Source of the DNA: Phallusia fumigata
Lineage: Eukaryota > Chordata > Ascidiacea > Phlebobranchia > Ascidiidae
Length of the DNA: 34,627 nucleotides
NCBI GenBank assembly: GCA_008931825.1
Contig: QXVZ01030069.1
Span: forward strand, 1-34,627
Direction of reading: 5' to 3'
Both the position numbers and the translations under genes were made by a program. This document shows, piece after piece, positions 1 to 13,532 of this stretch. Each line of letters starts with the position of its first letter. Positions within the stretch are counted from its first letter, which is position 1. The notes under the pieces were generated by a model. It had not been told where the DNA came from. It was given only the letters and a program-made list of their open reading frames with translations, and ran no database searches.

Positions 1-3000
1 CTGGAAGTGTGTTGATGGACAGCCACCATTCGGCTCATTAGCTGATAGAGTATAGAAAAAATCAAGAATTTCCAGTCAAAGAGATTTAAAAAGTCCAAAT
101 TTACAAACTTTTGTCATTTTGATTAAATTTAAAAGGTAAATTTTCATTGAAATCCTATGTATACTGTGTTGAAACATTAAAAAACTATTTTAAGAGTGTT
201 AAAAGTGGTAAAGTTTGTAAATTAGAAACATACATTTAATTTACTAACACAGTCATTGCTTTTGCACTGGCTGATAAAAAAAACATTTAGTTTATTGGGT
301 AATACGGAAAAACTATTTATAACTTACGACAGTTGCGCTCATCAAAACCATTGCCACAGTCATCGTCTCCATCGCATCGCCAATGCTTCTGTGCACAGAT
401 AGCTGTTCCAATGCAAAGAAACTGTGTTGGGTCGCATTCACCAGAAGTACCTGCACCACAAAAATGTAAGACAAATGATGAAAACCCTATCTCAGGCAAC
501 CAAACCACAAATTGAAACATACTGGAGCACGAATCCTCATCACTTCCATCATAGCAGTCGACTGCACCATCACAAACATATAAGCGATCAATGCACTGAA
601 GATTTTTACAAGTTGCCTGGCCAGGCCCACATGAAACAGGTCCATCCTCTTCTGGCCTGGTACAATAAAACACAAAAATCTTGATCCTGAAGTTGTAAGA
701 CAGTTGGGACCAAAAAATTATAAACTTAACACCAAAACAAAAATTTAGACATTAATAATACAAAACCTGCATTTAAAACCAAATCCAAACAAACCTAGCA
801 TCAGGAGGTGTAGGTTCTGTGGTAGTTGTGGATGCGGTTGTTGCCTAAACCAAAAAAGGCATCAACCATAAAGTCAATATTAAACATGCCACACAACAAA
901 GTTTACATGTAATAAAGAAGATTTTTCTTCACCAGATTTTTTTTACACTTTTCACAATTTACACAATTCGGATTTTGTTTATAGTAATGTCAACTTACAT
1001 CGAATTCATCTGTTACAAAATATGATGTTGTCAATGGTTCTGTTGGAGCCACTGCATCTTCTAAAAAAGAATGTAAATTATACAATGCAAAATCTGTAAC
1101 TACAAAACACAAGTAATGGTTACTAATATTCACAAGAAACAGACTTAAAGTGTAACTTAATTAAAAGCATAACCGCCAGACTGAGAGGTTGTATACATTA
1201 AAGGTATTTACCTTATACAAACTCTCTGGCAAATATTGTTTTAATAAACTCACTTACTTTTTATTGAAAAAAGTTTTTTATGCATCTTTGTAATGATTTT
1301 GATGTAAATGTAAAACAATATTTTAAAATAAACTCGTGCATAACTAAACTAACATAAAAAAATATAACTTACGACATTCTTCTCTGCCATGGTCAGTGCC
1401 AATATACTTGATTACAAAAGGATGGGGACTTAAACGAAATCTTCCCAGCGTACCACCTCTGACTAGAGACACCATGGCAGTTGTAATGTCATTAGCAGAA
1501 ATGCTTTCACATGCTCCAATATCCACCATGAGAATAACATCATTTCCATCTTGACTAAAAAAAACAAAAAATGACTTTGTAGACAATGAAAAATATGGGA
1601 GCACCATGATATACATCCTACAAACATTACATACTACAAGCATCCTTACGTTAACATCAATGGAGTTGCTTCAAGATAACCATCAAATTGGGATGTTAAG
1701 TAGTCTTCCAACTGAACAAAAGCATTGTATGCAATAATAAAGCAAAAGTTTCAAAAACGTTTAGCATTCGACATCAATTTACTTACTAAGACCATAATTT
1801 CACCAGCCAAGTCAGCAAACTCATCCGTATGGTAATCTTGTAAGTTCGGTGTCAAAGCGATGGAATCCAAAAAGTTAATATCAGTTCGATACCAAACTAA
1901 AAACAAGTTTATTATTTGTTAAACAAAATACATTAATACATAAGTTAAATACAAAAGTTAAACATACTCCAGTCAGTGGGTGATGTGTTTTGGACAACTT
2001 CCTGAGAAGGTATAACTGGGGGGCGTACATTATCAAGAGTTGTTTCACTTCCACTCCCTGCCACAAGATCCAGATCTACATCAGCCCTGGAACCCAATTG
2101 CCTTCGAGTTCTTCGGTTCAAGAAATTGAATGAAAAGGAAGCATCCAATCGCATCCCAACCTCTTTTGACACTTGTCGAGCAAGAATGCGCTGGCGAATA
2201 GCATTTCTATCCTGAAAACAAAATTATACATTGTAAAGTTTCTGGTTGGATTTCATGTTTTTTTGCTCAAATTGTTAGTGCAAATACTTAAAACAGCACT
2301 TTTCTCCTGATTTAAAAAAATATTCACAGATGAAATGGTTTAATATTGTCATTGCAACTTTCAACTATACCACTCAAAGCCAAAACCGTGTTAACCATAC
2401 TCCACAAGCCTTATTATGTTGCCTGCAACATGTTTACACACACATAGACAAACAAACAACTCCACCAACATTTAACATGACCTGGTTGGGATGTGCAGTG
2501 GCTGTTTGTGAAAAAAATGGACGGACTGCAAGTTTCATGCACAATTAGAACAACAATTAGGAAATGAAATAAACGAAAATATTCATAAACCTACAGTACA
2601 TACACGCATGTAGGAAGTATCTGTGAGAAGTGGTGGTTAACAGCTCTAAAGCCTTTGTGGGTGAGTCGCCACTGGTTTGTTTCTAATTAGACACGTGATT
2701 TTGTTTGTAAATACACGACACGCGACAGTATCATGTGACCCACAATACAGCGAAGTCGGGTTGTTTTGCTTATCGTTAGTGCGATGCAGCTAATGCAGCA
2801 GGTGACACCAGCCCGTTAAAATGTTGACGAAGTAACTTGAATTGCAAAGGTACTGCGACACAAATTGTATGAGATACAAGTAAGGAAATAGTGATTATTT
2901 CACCCCAAACAGAAGTGGCAACAGTTGCAACAAATTTCAGCGCTTCAAGTATCACGACTAAAAACAATGGCGCAAGTGTAGCGATATGACGTAATCTCTG

Positions 3001-5266
3001 AATTTGACAAGACTAAGACAATTTTTCAAGCGTTCGACATCCACTTTAAAGCAAGTGCATTTCCATTAACCGCAAAAGTGTCACGAAAGCCGAAGCACCA
3101 TAGCTAACTTCAAATAGACTTTCAAGAGGATCCCAAGCATCAACGTGAGATCATAGCACAAACGTGAAACACCGGAAAAGGTTGTTGTTAAGCCTTTCAT
3201 GTCTCACAGCTGTTCATTCATCGCACGGCAAAGCGAGAGACAACACACCTGGCCAAATGCGTGCCTCTGACTTTGAGAGAACTCGCATTGCGTGATTGTC
3301 TCCCATTTGTAACGGCTTAATGTTGAAACTGTTGAGTGAATTTATAATGCGTCCAAGCAAAGTCCTGTGGGAAGAAATAACCGCACAAATTTTGGTGAGA
3401 TAAACAGCTTTTGTTTCAAACATTGCGGTGTGTGCGGTCTAAACGTTATCTTTTCAGTACGTACCGGTCTGGGACTTGTAGCAGCCATGACCTCAATGCA
3501 AATAGTTTACGTCTAGCCTTCGGGTTATGGCCTGACTATTACGTGGTCTGTGGCGAACATTGACGAGTGTGGCACATAGCCAATAAACGAAAATGCGTGG
3601 GCGCTGTTTTTTGAGTATTTTTGAAAGTAGGCTAGTACTTCTTTGGAGTTTCTGCGTGGGTGGAATGTAACTACATTTCTCACCACCTATTTTGGACGGA
3701 TGGTGTTAAAATCGTGTGAAAATCGCGTTTTAATGAGCGGACAGGGCGCAAAGTTGAGGTTTAACCGTAATCAGCTGTCTTTGGGGTTGACCAGCAAGTC
3801 GACCGCCGTGTTTTGGGTCGGATGCAGCTAAACCAAAACCAAACACCGAGCGTGTGGTGTCCGCCAGACGATAACTTTGCTCTTCAATCTTAGCGTAACA
3901 TTGCTCCCCAGACTAAGGCATAATTTGATAACAGCGGGAGTTTTAACAAAGCAGCCTCTCGACGGCGGGAGTGTGAAACGTGTTGCCACACAAACGGCCA
4001 CTTCCGCGCGACCCCCTATTCACAATCGCTTGCGTTTTATATCTTTTAGGCCCATTAGGAACTTGCGGCGGTTCTTTATTGTCAACGCGTGCCTTCGTTA
4101 TGACAGTGAATGATATCAAACAAATCAAGGACGGAAAAATAGGACAGTTTAAACAAACATCCCACCTGAGACGTTCACAGTCCGTTGACTGCACACAGAA
4201 ACGCCGCACAGAGACCTAATATGGGTTAGCTGTAGTTCAAGCATGTAATAACAAGTGTCCGTCAAAACCACATCCTGTGTGAGATTAGCTCAACGCAATT
4301 AAAACGCACGGAAAATTGGAGGAAAATTACTTCGCTACATCCGCGATGCCAAGACAGGTCAGCATATCATGAGATCATCTCATTGTCGACTATTTGATAT
4401 TCTGGGGATAAACGTGTTACATTACACCGTTTACACGCCCGTCAACAGGCTAGTTAAGTGGTCGGCGAGCAGGTTAGGTTGATGTGCCATCGGCCATGAC
4501 GGATCACAACTCAATTTACGTGCACTTTCCAAAAGCGCCTATGTAAACATTACTTCCCATTGAACAAACGGCGTTTGATGTTCACAAATCACAACTGCGG
4601 AGTTACTGCTGCGATTGCGGCTGGGATAAAACGCCCTGGCAGCGCTGACATTGTGATCTGTGTTAATTCCCCTCGAAGTCGAGAAGGGATTAAATCAACT
4701 TGGCGTCACACAAAGTCTTCTTGTCGCCACAGTTTTACTACGCCCACAGCTTTGTAATGCAAAAACGCACTTGCTATTTCAAGCAGAAAACCCGCAAGAG
4801 GCTAAAAATAGTGTTTTGCTTCCAATTGCGAAGTTTTGTTTCACAAACAACCCCATTTCCTTGGCAGCTTGCCGGAAACGCCCGGGCTAAACAAGAGGGT
4901 ACATCAAAGACGTCGCGAAACTTGACTATTTGCAAGAGCTGTAAGAATTTCTGGAATGCCTTTTCTTTAAAACTATTTGAGTCGCTTCGTTTCATGTCAC
5001 GCATTCTAAACCGGCAGCTAGTCTTATCTTTTAAGTGTACCAGTTTTGTTTCCCAGTGACCGAAACACTGTAACTGTATTTTTTAAGTTTTCGTTTTTCT
5101 AACCCCGCAAGCAAATTTACTTTCAAGGGCTGTCAAAACGATTTTGCTTAGGTATAAGTGCAGTTTCATGTATATGGTTACCTTGCACAGCATTAAATTG
5201 TAGACTTACCAGTGCATAACTGCCGCTTGTCAACAGGCTCAGACAGAAAAGAAGATATAATTCCAT
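1..5266 (-). CDS. HSPG2: Perlecan (basement-membrane heparan sulfate proteoglycan core protein), 5' part of gene
   Basis: Secreted basement-membrane proteoglycan core protein; only the N-terminal 355 codons lie in the window. Minus-strand exons in transcript order: 5266-5210, 2211-1968, 1896-1787, 1711-1650, 1554-1373, 1060-999, 844-795, 656-523, 450-328, 41-1 (runs off the edge). All introns are GT/AG and the phases join. Layout: signal peptide (1-19), a basic then acidic N-terminal stretch (20-100), SEA domain (about 100-215), Thr/Pro-rich linker (about 220-256), LDLa repeat 1 (264-299, motif CDGAVDCYDGSDEDSC), LDLa repeat 2 (306-341, CDGDDDCGNGFDERNC), and the start of LDLa 3 (NEPNGGCPSTHFQ). 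SEA followed by LDLa in this order is the domain I-II arrangement of perlecan, and the SEA segments PNLQDY and FVIKYIGT resemble the vertebrate protein. The SEA domain has no GSVVV-type autocleavage motif and carries an unusual Cys (IGACES). The direct join of exon 1 to exon 2 is in phase, but a further small exon in the 3-kb intron cannot be excluded. Another SEA-LDLa protein is the main alternative. Confidence 0.86.
2212..5209 (-). other. HSPG2 intron 1 (about 3 kb), CpG-rich for most of its length
   Basis: The intron is bounded by a gtaagt donor at 5209 and an acceptor with a T-rich tract ending at 2212. From about 2.65 kb upward the sequence becomes clearly richer in CpG than the HSPG2 exons. 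A CREB/ATF-like TGACGTAA occurs at about 2987. I see no exon with a recognisable domain. Open frames here (for example minus 3214-3423 and plus 3980-4219) have no domain-like pattern. Confidence 0.5.
5210..5266 (-). other. HSPG2: HSPG2 exon 1: start codon and signal peptide
   Basis: The exon encodes the 19 residues MELYLLFCLSLLTSGSYAL and is followed by a consensus donor (gtaagt, reading down from 5209). A hydrophobic core followed by S-Y-A is a classic signal peptide with cleavage likely after Ala18. The ATG at 5266 is the only start in this exon. The exon is too short to appear as a long ORF and was found by eye. Its assignment to HSPG2 rests on strand, phase 0 at both joining ends and the lack of any other minus-strand gene nearby. 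Confidence 0.7.
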
Positions 5267-5760
5267 GTCAGCCCCGCAGACTCGACTCAAATTGCTCTAG
5301 TCGTCACAGCCGCCACCGCTGCAGTGCCAAACGATATCGCACAGATTTTCTTCGATACTAGTTGCGCGCACACAAGACACAGAAAAAAACCTTTACTTAA
5401 ACACTGTGGCAGCGGAGTCGCGCTTTAAACAAACACATCATTGTTGCTTTGCTTTTCAATGGCCTAGATACAGCCAACGTGTGAAAACCACTTTGCACTT
5501 TTTGAGCTGAGATATCCTATCAGTGCTGTCCAGCAGTACTGCCACTTGTGTCTGACAAATGCCTTAAGTAAGTGCCGGGCACGGTCCCAGCTGCACAGAC
5601 AATAGAATTTGTTCCTGAAACACTCGTTTTCGTCGCTAAAAACAAGCAACAAAAGACAAAATCTCGCGGTCGTCTAGGTCTCACCTCGCAGCCGTTATTA
5701 CACAAAGTATGCATTCAAGCGAGCTGTCTACATGTCAGCCGACAGTGCGAGCCCAACTTT

Positions 5761-6000
5761 CAAGCGGCCACTACGCTACTTTTTTTCTCGTCTCGTAGCT
5801 CGCTCGCCATTCTCGTCTGCCTTGGCCGACGCCTCGCTCGATCAGACGTCCCGCTTCCGTTCCATCTGCTGAGGTGTGTAGCTCGTACACGATACCACAG
5901 CGCCGCGACAAGCCCGTTACGAAAACTCCTCCGAACTTCACCAACAGTTGTCGAGTTCGTCGAAAAACGCAAATTTGCAAAATGCTGGCGCGCCTCTGGC
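5761..6000. promoter_or_regulatory. CpG-dense patch upstream of HSPG2, candidate promoter or enhancer
   Basis: I count 28 CpG dinucleotides in these 240 bases, compared with 3 in 360 bases of the HSPG2 gene body at 961-1320. The patch lies 495-735 bp upstream of the HSPG2 start codon. No TATA box was recognised on the minus strand. The call rests on composition and position only. Confidence 0.3.
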
Positions 6001-6428
6001 TTAGAGCGAAAAAGGGCGGCTTGTTGTGGAATAAACGAGCTGTAAATAGACCGTCATCATATCGGTTTCAACACAAATAAGCCGCTCGGCTAAGGTGGGC
6101 GTAATCTCTTTTGAAATCAAACCCCGAAGTTTGTTGGTTAAAACAAAGCTGACCGACCTTTTCAATGCTTGTTGGTCAGTTGTCTGTTTTTTTTGGCCTG
6201 GATGAAATAGCGCATTCTAACTTTTTAAAGATAAGGCTTTCACGACACAAGAGGTAAACATGGTAAATATTGACTGTAAGATGGCGCGAAGTAAATTCTT
6301 TACATGATGCTGGTGGATTTGTTTGCCAATTGGCGTGTACACCGGGAACAGACAACAATCTAGCTAAAAATGATATCAAACTCATATCCGTACACACAAT
6401 CTCACTAATTTTGGTGAAGAATGCTGCC

Positions 6429-7688
6429 TGGTATATCGGTGACGAATTCGGCGATATTTCAGCTTGGTAAAAATTAGTTTGTTGGTTTGGCACTAGCAGC
6501 AAACCAAGATGTTTATTGATGCACTTATCAGGCAGCAATTACTTCTTATCGCCTGGTGCGTAATAACTCTCAAGTGTCACCTAGCGGCAAAGTAATTGGA
6601 CAAGCTTAAATACTGAGAAAGTCATTTTCCAAATAAAGCACACTAAAGTAAGGGAATTACTGAAACAAAACCAATCGAAAATTTTCGCCTAATTTTGTTC
6701 AATCCTTTATGTTGGTTTTTGGAGTAAAAACCCAACCCTGGGTCATCATTATTCGATGTCATAAACAAACTTTGCTCGGTTTTAGCACAAAAAGCGAAAC
6801 TTTAAATTTTAAAACCAAATAACAACTTACACCTAATTGAACAGCTTTTCAGTCGGAACCTGTTTCCAGGCACTTTTACATGCGCCAAAGGTCCGACACG
6901 TCAAATCGGTCAAATATTTCGTCACTAGGCTACGCTAGATATTCAGCTCGCAGTCGGTTTCGCACTTCTTGTTCCATACTTTTATAGCCTTGTAGGGCAG
7001 GGGTCGCTTTCCAGCAACGCAACTCAGACCCGGGCCCTTCAGCGAGGACCCACTTTCNTGGTATATCGGTGACGAATTCGGCGATATTTCAGCTTGGTAG
7101 AAATTAGTTTGTTGGTTTGGCACTAGCAGCAAACCAACATGTTTATTGGTGCACTTATCAGGCAGCAATTACTTCTTATCGCCTGGTGCGTTAATAACTC
7201 TCAAGTGTCCCCTAGCGGCAAGTAATTGGACAAGCTTAAATACTGAGAAAGTCATTTTCCAAATAAAGCAAACTAAAGTAAGGGAATTACTGAAATAAAA
7301 CCAATCGAAAAATTTCGCCTGATTTTGTTCAATCTTTTATGTAGGTATTTGGAGTAAAAACCCAACCCTAGGTCATTATTATTCGATGTCATAAACAAAC
7401 TTTGCTCGTTTTTAGCACAAAAAGCGAAACTTTAAATTTTAAAACCAAATAGCAACTTTACACCTAATTGAACAGCTTTTCAGTCGGAACCTGTTTCCAG
7501 GCACTTATACATGCGCCAAAAATCCGACACGTCAAATCGGTAAAATATTTCATCACAAGGTTGCGCTAGATATTTAGCTCGCAGTCCGTTCCACGCTTTG
7601 TGTTCCACACTTTCATGACCTTGTAGGGCAGGGGTCGCTTTCCAGCAAAGCAACTGAGACCCGGGCCCTTCAGCGAGGACCCACTTTC
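6429..7688. repeat. 630-bp direct duplication separated by a single N (7058)
   Basis: Copy 1 is 6429-7057 and copy 2 is 7059-7688. Both begin with tggtatatcggtgacgaatt and end with gaggacccactttc. They differ by scattered substitutions and single-base indels; identity is roughly 93-95% by eye. The N sits exactly at the join. This is best explained as two alleles or overlapping contig ends placed side by side, not a biological tandem repeat. The repeated sequence has no recognisable coding content. Confidence 0.85.
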
Positions 7689-10600
7689 CAACATTCCATC
7701 TTCGTGACTTCCTGCTCGTGCCTGGGACGCTCACGTTTTGTAAACACACTCAATCAGGTACAAAGCCCGCGCCGACGGTTACTTGCAATTAGCTCCCTGG
7801 TCGTGCCGGCCAATGTATTGCATTTATGTAAACTCTAAACGACCCAATGGAATTGAATTGAATCTCAGCCACGACGTCTTTGCATTGGCGCGCAAATCTG
7901 CGTGGGTGCAGCGCCCTTACTTTTGCATCTAATCCCTCGTTGCTACAGCATCACGTAGTACTTACATAAGCACGACGCGGCTCATATACCATGAATGCCA
8001 AAGAAAAAGTACCCCGTGCCGTTGTTGCATGTTGTCCCAATCGCGGTGCTTTGTTTTTCCGTTGCCTAATTTTACTGTCGTCTCATCCGTTTCTGGTTAT
8101 TTGTGGCGCAATGGTGCGTGTGAAAAACGTGTTTATTGCTGTTTCCTGCCCACGTAAGCACTAATGTAAACTGCCAACAATGACTGTTACACGGACGATT
8201 GACAATAAAGCGCGAACTCGGAAATGAGGTCATGGTGAGTTACCAAACTTGCAAAACCTAGTTTTTGCCAAGGCTGGGGCATTTCCAAAAAAATTTTTGG
8301 GTTATTCTACGCTGTAAATTTTAATAGCCCGCAAACCACCTTGTGTGGGCACACATGTTGTTGGTTTTGTTTCGCACAAGAAAAAGAAATCCGTATATCT
8401 TAGGCTTGGTTGATTTCGGTTAATTTGTTATCAAATGTTATCAAAAGTATTTAATGGAGTTTGCCTCAACATGCCAAAAAAATAATACGATATCTTCATC
8501 GTTACCCTTAAATACACATAGCAAACTCTTACTTGCTTTATAAGTTTTAGCTCGGGGTATGGTATCTATGAAATACTATATTAAACCTATAGAGGATGTA
8601 GTTTTAATAAGAAGTTAGTGGCGTCACTCCCATTTATGTCAATCCGTTTATTTTTTCACAGTAAATATTGCTCATGAGTTTCTTCAAATTTGTTTGCTGG
8701 AAGTTACTACATGCTGTTTCCATGATATCAGCATAACAACCACAGTCGTAAACATACATATTCGCCTTTTAAGGAACTCGCGCTTTCCGTAATTTACGAT
8801 GTTCATTGAAGTGCTGTTTGTCGCACCTGTTGCCGTACAAACCCGAATAGGTCGTATAGACACTCCAGTTTCATCCAGACCCTCCGCTGAATAGCAGTAA
8901 ATGTCAATCGCAGTTACCACGACCGGTGACGTAACACGTTTTCGGGTTGTTTTAGGCGGTTCTGTTGGACCGACTTTCGGGGAAGACAACACAAATTGTG
9001 TGGGCCCGTTTGACAGGCGTCGACCTGCGATCGCTTTGTCTTGCACCACCACGATAAAATCAAGGCTTTCTCAAATTTCGCTTCTGCGTCGAGCGCCCAA
9101 AAGTCGCAGCTTCAATCACGACGGCCCCAGTGAGCGAAGCGATTTAGCCAATAGCGCGAAGCGAACAGAAAGCAATAAACGCCACTTGGGTGATTTTCTC
9201 AGTAAACATTACATCATATGCGGAGGAGGGGCGATGGTGAAATGATGACGTAACAGCAAGCAGGGGAACTTTGCTGCCACGATCAAACGTCCTGTGTTCC
9301 GTAACGCTTTGTGCTCCTAACACAGCGTGTGAACCGGCTGCGTTCGAGTTGTCATTGTCGTCGCTTGTGAACTGGGAATTTCCGTATCTTTAGTGCGTAT
9401 AAATGTAATGTTTAGCGTCCGAAATTACACTTAACTAGACTACACTATGGAACAAGTAATTTTGTATCATAACCACAGGCAGCCCAGTTGGCTGGCCCAA
9501 TATTTATTTATCCACAAAAACTTGCATAAAACTTAAACGGGTCGAACGTTTTGAGCTTTATTGTACAATTGTCTGCATGTCAATATCCTTTGAATAAAAA
9601 TATTTTGTTTGTCTTTTTCCACCTCCCTCAAATTTTCTTTTTAACAAAAGGTTGCGTAAAATGCGCACACTTGCATAAATTGTGCAATTACATTTAAAAA
9701 CACGAAACTTAAATTATTAGGGAATGTTGTTTCTGACAGAACAAATCAAGATTGAGATCCTGCGTGAAGCTGAAATCAAATAAATACAGGGTACGAATAG
9801 TCTCCTTAAACCAAACTTGAGCTGCAACAAAAAACATTTATTATTAGGTAAGAATGTAAACAAAGTTTTGTATTGCAAGAAAATTTGTAGCACTATTCAA
9901 GTCTAGTATATTACCTTTACTACAATTATAAAATATCGTTGTAAATCTGCAGCGAAAAAATAGTTTTGCGTGGCAAAAAATAAACTCGCAAAAGATCTCC
10001 GATCTTTCCAGGGGCGTAGAGTTTAAAACAGGCATATTTTTATCCAAAGTTTGGGCCAGAAAACACAACGTAAATCTGTGCAATACACGCATGTCAAACG
10101 GCTGTAACGATAAGATAGGCTCGGATTTCTGCATAAGACGTGGCCCGGTTTATCTTACTTTGAATCGTGAGTAGCGTCTGCGTATTTCAGCATGGGGGTC
10201 CCATAAATATATCTGTTGCTTTAATCTATCTGTCGACTTACTTTGTCACGTGCCTGATAGGCTGATGTATATCGTTCCCACTCGTGCGGAACGGATATTC
10301 TGTTGGCTGACAACCACCGTAAGTTTTCAATCGATTTGATCGTCGTAGCTTGGGGTAAAGCCATGCGCGGACATTGCTTCTTCTGTATGGTTTGCAAAGG
10401 CGGTAGTAAATTTTTGCTAATAGCTGTAAAAATAAATTGCGATAACGGATTGATTTCCAGGAGTTAGGAAGCAAAAAGGCAGTTGTGTGAGCATGTAGTA
10501 AAAATGTTACGAATGGTTGATAAATCCGATCCTAATAAAATACGTGCCCCAACACTGCGATTTGAAATGCAGACTTTGCTGATTTTGCAGCGCAGCATTA

Positions 10601-13404
10601 GTTTTTTACTGTTCATTAAGTTTATTTTAATTTATTATGTAACGAAATTTTCGTCCCTTTGGCAATTGCCCGAGGCCTTAAAATTTTAAATCAGCTTAAA
10701 TCCTTGCTTTACTTAATCATGGAAACTGGAAGAGCCTTTAATCTCTTGCTGGTTTATTGAAAACAATACCAAGAAGGCGTGTTATACTTTACTGCAGTTA
10801 GTCCACCAGGGCGTGGCAAAACCGAACAACATGTTGTGTCATAATACCACACGACAAATACAAAGTTCCAGTTTAAATCAATAGCTTGAAGCGATACGTG
10901 GTGACAATGGGCGTATGCTAGAAACTAGGGGATCGTGTTCGATCGTCATATCAACACACAGTAACTGGCAATTTTCTAATTAGGCTCAAGTCCAGCATCA
11001 ATTTTCCAGCGACAGATAGCAGCGTTTTGCGCGAGATCGCTCGATTAATCGGGCGTGTGGTCAGTTAAACACTGTATTTAACGCCGTCTGAGATGGCATG
11101 AGGTGAATATTGGACAGGCGCTCATTGAAAGAAGTGTAATAGCTCATGTTCGGCGGATCAGGGGTGTTTCTGATGACGCGCGTTCTTGCGATAGAAGCTT
11201 GTTGTACGCCACAGGCTTGGTAGTAATTTTTGACTGGTGTTTGTTTGTAAGTAAGATGTTCATTTATTATGTGGAAATTTTGTTTGACAACCTGCTACGT
11301 GCAGTGAGTTTAGAATGTCAGAGCTCTAAAGGATCCCATGTTTTCAGGAAAGTTCGGCTCTTTGCAATTGGGACTTGTATTGTGACTTTACTTTAACTAA
11401 TTGTCAGTAAAACGTACAACAGTATATCTTGTGAGAACTAGTCAATATTTATGATGTCATTGTATGTTGACGTCACTGTTGTACTCCTTGATTAGAAACT
11501 TGACACCAATGTGTGCAACGACTTGTGGTAGGCATATCGTGTTCTGCTGGTGCTAATTTCAAACTGGACTAAAATTCCCGCATCTCAGAGGGGAATGAGT
11601 TGCCCAAATGTTGATGCAGTCAGTGAGGCGGCAAGGGCGGGGAAAAAGCAATTTCCAGGAGAAATTTAATCAGCATCAGGTGTAGGGTTTGGACGTGCAA
11701 GTGTGGGAACGTCCTGTCACGACGCCTGCTGATTTGCGACGCGCTGCTGTCCGGGGCAAACGAGTCGCATTATTCGGCTTAATATTGAAGTGGATAGCCT
11801 CTCTAGGGCCAGGCCACAATGTCGCCGGGAGCCACTTAAAACTATATGTATTCGCCTTTAGAAGTGTTAGCCGTCCCTTTGTTATCCTGGCCTTTGCCCC
11901 CGATGGCTCGATAAACCCTGCGCTGTGACATCCACTTAGACGCATTTGCAGCGTCCTCTTACATTAATTACCCGAATACTTATCTTTCGGGAGCCGGTGT
12001 CGCCGACTGCAATTCGATCTATTTTCATTTGCCCGAAAGTGTGTTCAATTGCGACCTTCAGTTGCGGTCGCCTCTGATAGACTACGAGGTAGCCTGCGGT
12101 TGCAAATAACACCGGTCTTATGAGAGTTTCTCAGCTTGTGAAAAAACTGAGCAAAGCAAACAGAGACTAGACGCAACCTCCGCTAAACTTCTGAGGTTTC
12201 GGAATCAAAAGTTGTGCATCTAACGATACATCCGCCCGTGAAACGCATCCACGAACCTTTATCACCCCTTTGTTTGCTGCAAAAGGTTACATGGAAGTGC
12301 AGGCAAAAAACAATGAGTTTGTTCACAGTTTGTCTCATCGAATTAATGTTAAGTTGAGTTTATTTCGCTGGGTAAAAGAAATCATAAGGACACAATATCA
12401 CTATAACTGTCGTAACTCATACTTAAACGTAACCACACATTCAGTACATTAAGAGAGCGAATAAACTAATTCTTGCTCTAAAGCACCTAAAAACAGAATA
12501 CAGGTTGTATTTGTGATGGTGTTTTAGGGTCGTTCAGTGTTGCCGGAAATTGTCCAATAAACAGTGTAATTTTCAAATGCGCTTCATAACGATACATCAG
12601 TAAAATTGCCGTAAAATTGATATGCAGCGGTTGGGAAATACCCACGAAAGTGTAAATTTATCTGGACTCGTTGAACCATAAATCAAATTCAATTTTCTGG
12701 CTGACTGAACTCGAACGTATACTGTACTTATATCTTCAAATGGAAATCATTTTGTTACACTAGTTTTGTGTGGTTTTTGTCTGAATGCTTTGCTTGCGTT
12801 GAAGGCTGTTTATGTATTGGGTATTAGTAGTGGCAAAGTGGTAGTTTGTTTAATATTGCGTTTTAGGTCTTTGATGAAGAAAAAGGTTACAGTTTTGTCT
12901 ACACATTCTAAATCTTTGAATCCTGCCTCTGGGCACATTTAGCAATATATAAATCAGTATTAGAACCACTAAAGCGGATTCGGTTTCAACCAATCACATG
13001 CGTCATATGGCTTACTTTTATTTTTGTCTGTGTTTTATTGAATTCTTTGAATACAGCTTGTGCGGGCAGTTAGTCCAACTTGAACTTCAAACATTTGGGG
13101 ATTAAGGGATTGTCCGAACTGTAGTATATTCCGTTTAAATAATTGCGAGGCCAGTCACAACAACGCAATCCTTTTCAAATTCCTAAAAGAATGCCGTAGC
13201 AACAGGAGTCATCGGCGTCTTGGTGATACCGAATATGCCTAAATATGTTCAGTTCAGGGCATTTGCGATTTTCCTAAAGGTTCAACGTTCTCGCACGCAA
13301 TTCCGAGCGCTCAACTGCCTCTGTCCACCGGCTCGGGTGAAAAAACATTTCTCTCTCCGCTGTTACACACGGCGACTGTGGAAAGAAGGTAGCTCTCAGG
13401 CTCG

Positions 13405-13411
13405 TATAAAA
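13405..13411 (+). promoter_or_regulatory. Candidate TATA box of TGFB
   Basis: TATAAAA lies 236 bp upstream of the TGFB start codon, in the sequence ctcgTATAAAAtcagg. If used, transcription would begin near 13435. A 3' splice-site-like sequence follows at 13532, so the leader may be further processed. Confidence 0.35.
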
Positions 13412-13514
13412 TCAGGAGTTCTTTCCGACTGCGGGAAGGCGCGGTTGCGTAGTAAATGGTAGCAGATGGGCGGACAGTGGCTTAGTCAGTTGGTGACGAG
13501 CCTTAATAAACCTT

Positions 13515-13532
13515 TATATTTTCTTCTATCAG
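13515..13532 (+). other. 3' splice-site-like sequence upstream of the TGFB start codon
   Basis: A pyrimidine-rich run ending in ttcttctatcag precedes the TGFB start codon by 109 nt. It could end a short 5' UTR intron or serve as a spliced-leader trans-splice acceptor. No strong matching donor was recognised between the candidate TATA box and this site. Confidence 0.35.

Larger units (their letters stand above)
5267..13404. other. Divergent intergenic region between HSPG2 and TGFB
   Basis: About 8 kb separates the HSPG2 start (minus strand) from the candidate TGFB promoter (plus strand). I recognise no protein or RNA gene in it. It holds a CpG-dense patch at 5761-6000 (28 CpG counted in 240 bases), a 630-bp duplication around an N (6429-7688), TGACGTAA sites at about 8927 and 9246, and a perfect TGACGTCA palindrome at 11468-11475. 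Short open frames such as 5572-6045 and 8901-9245 show no domain or family pattern. Regulatory elements for either flanking gene are plausible here but not demonstrated. Confidence 0.6.

Noticed and set aside
5572..6045. 157-codon plus-strand open frame
   Set aside because: CpG-dense sequence makes long chance frames likely; no domain, signal peptide or family resemblance seen, and it lies where a promoter of the opposite gene is expected.
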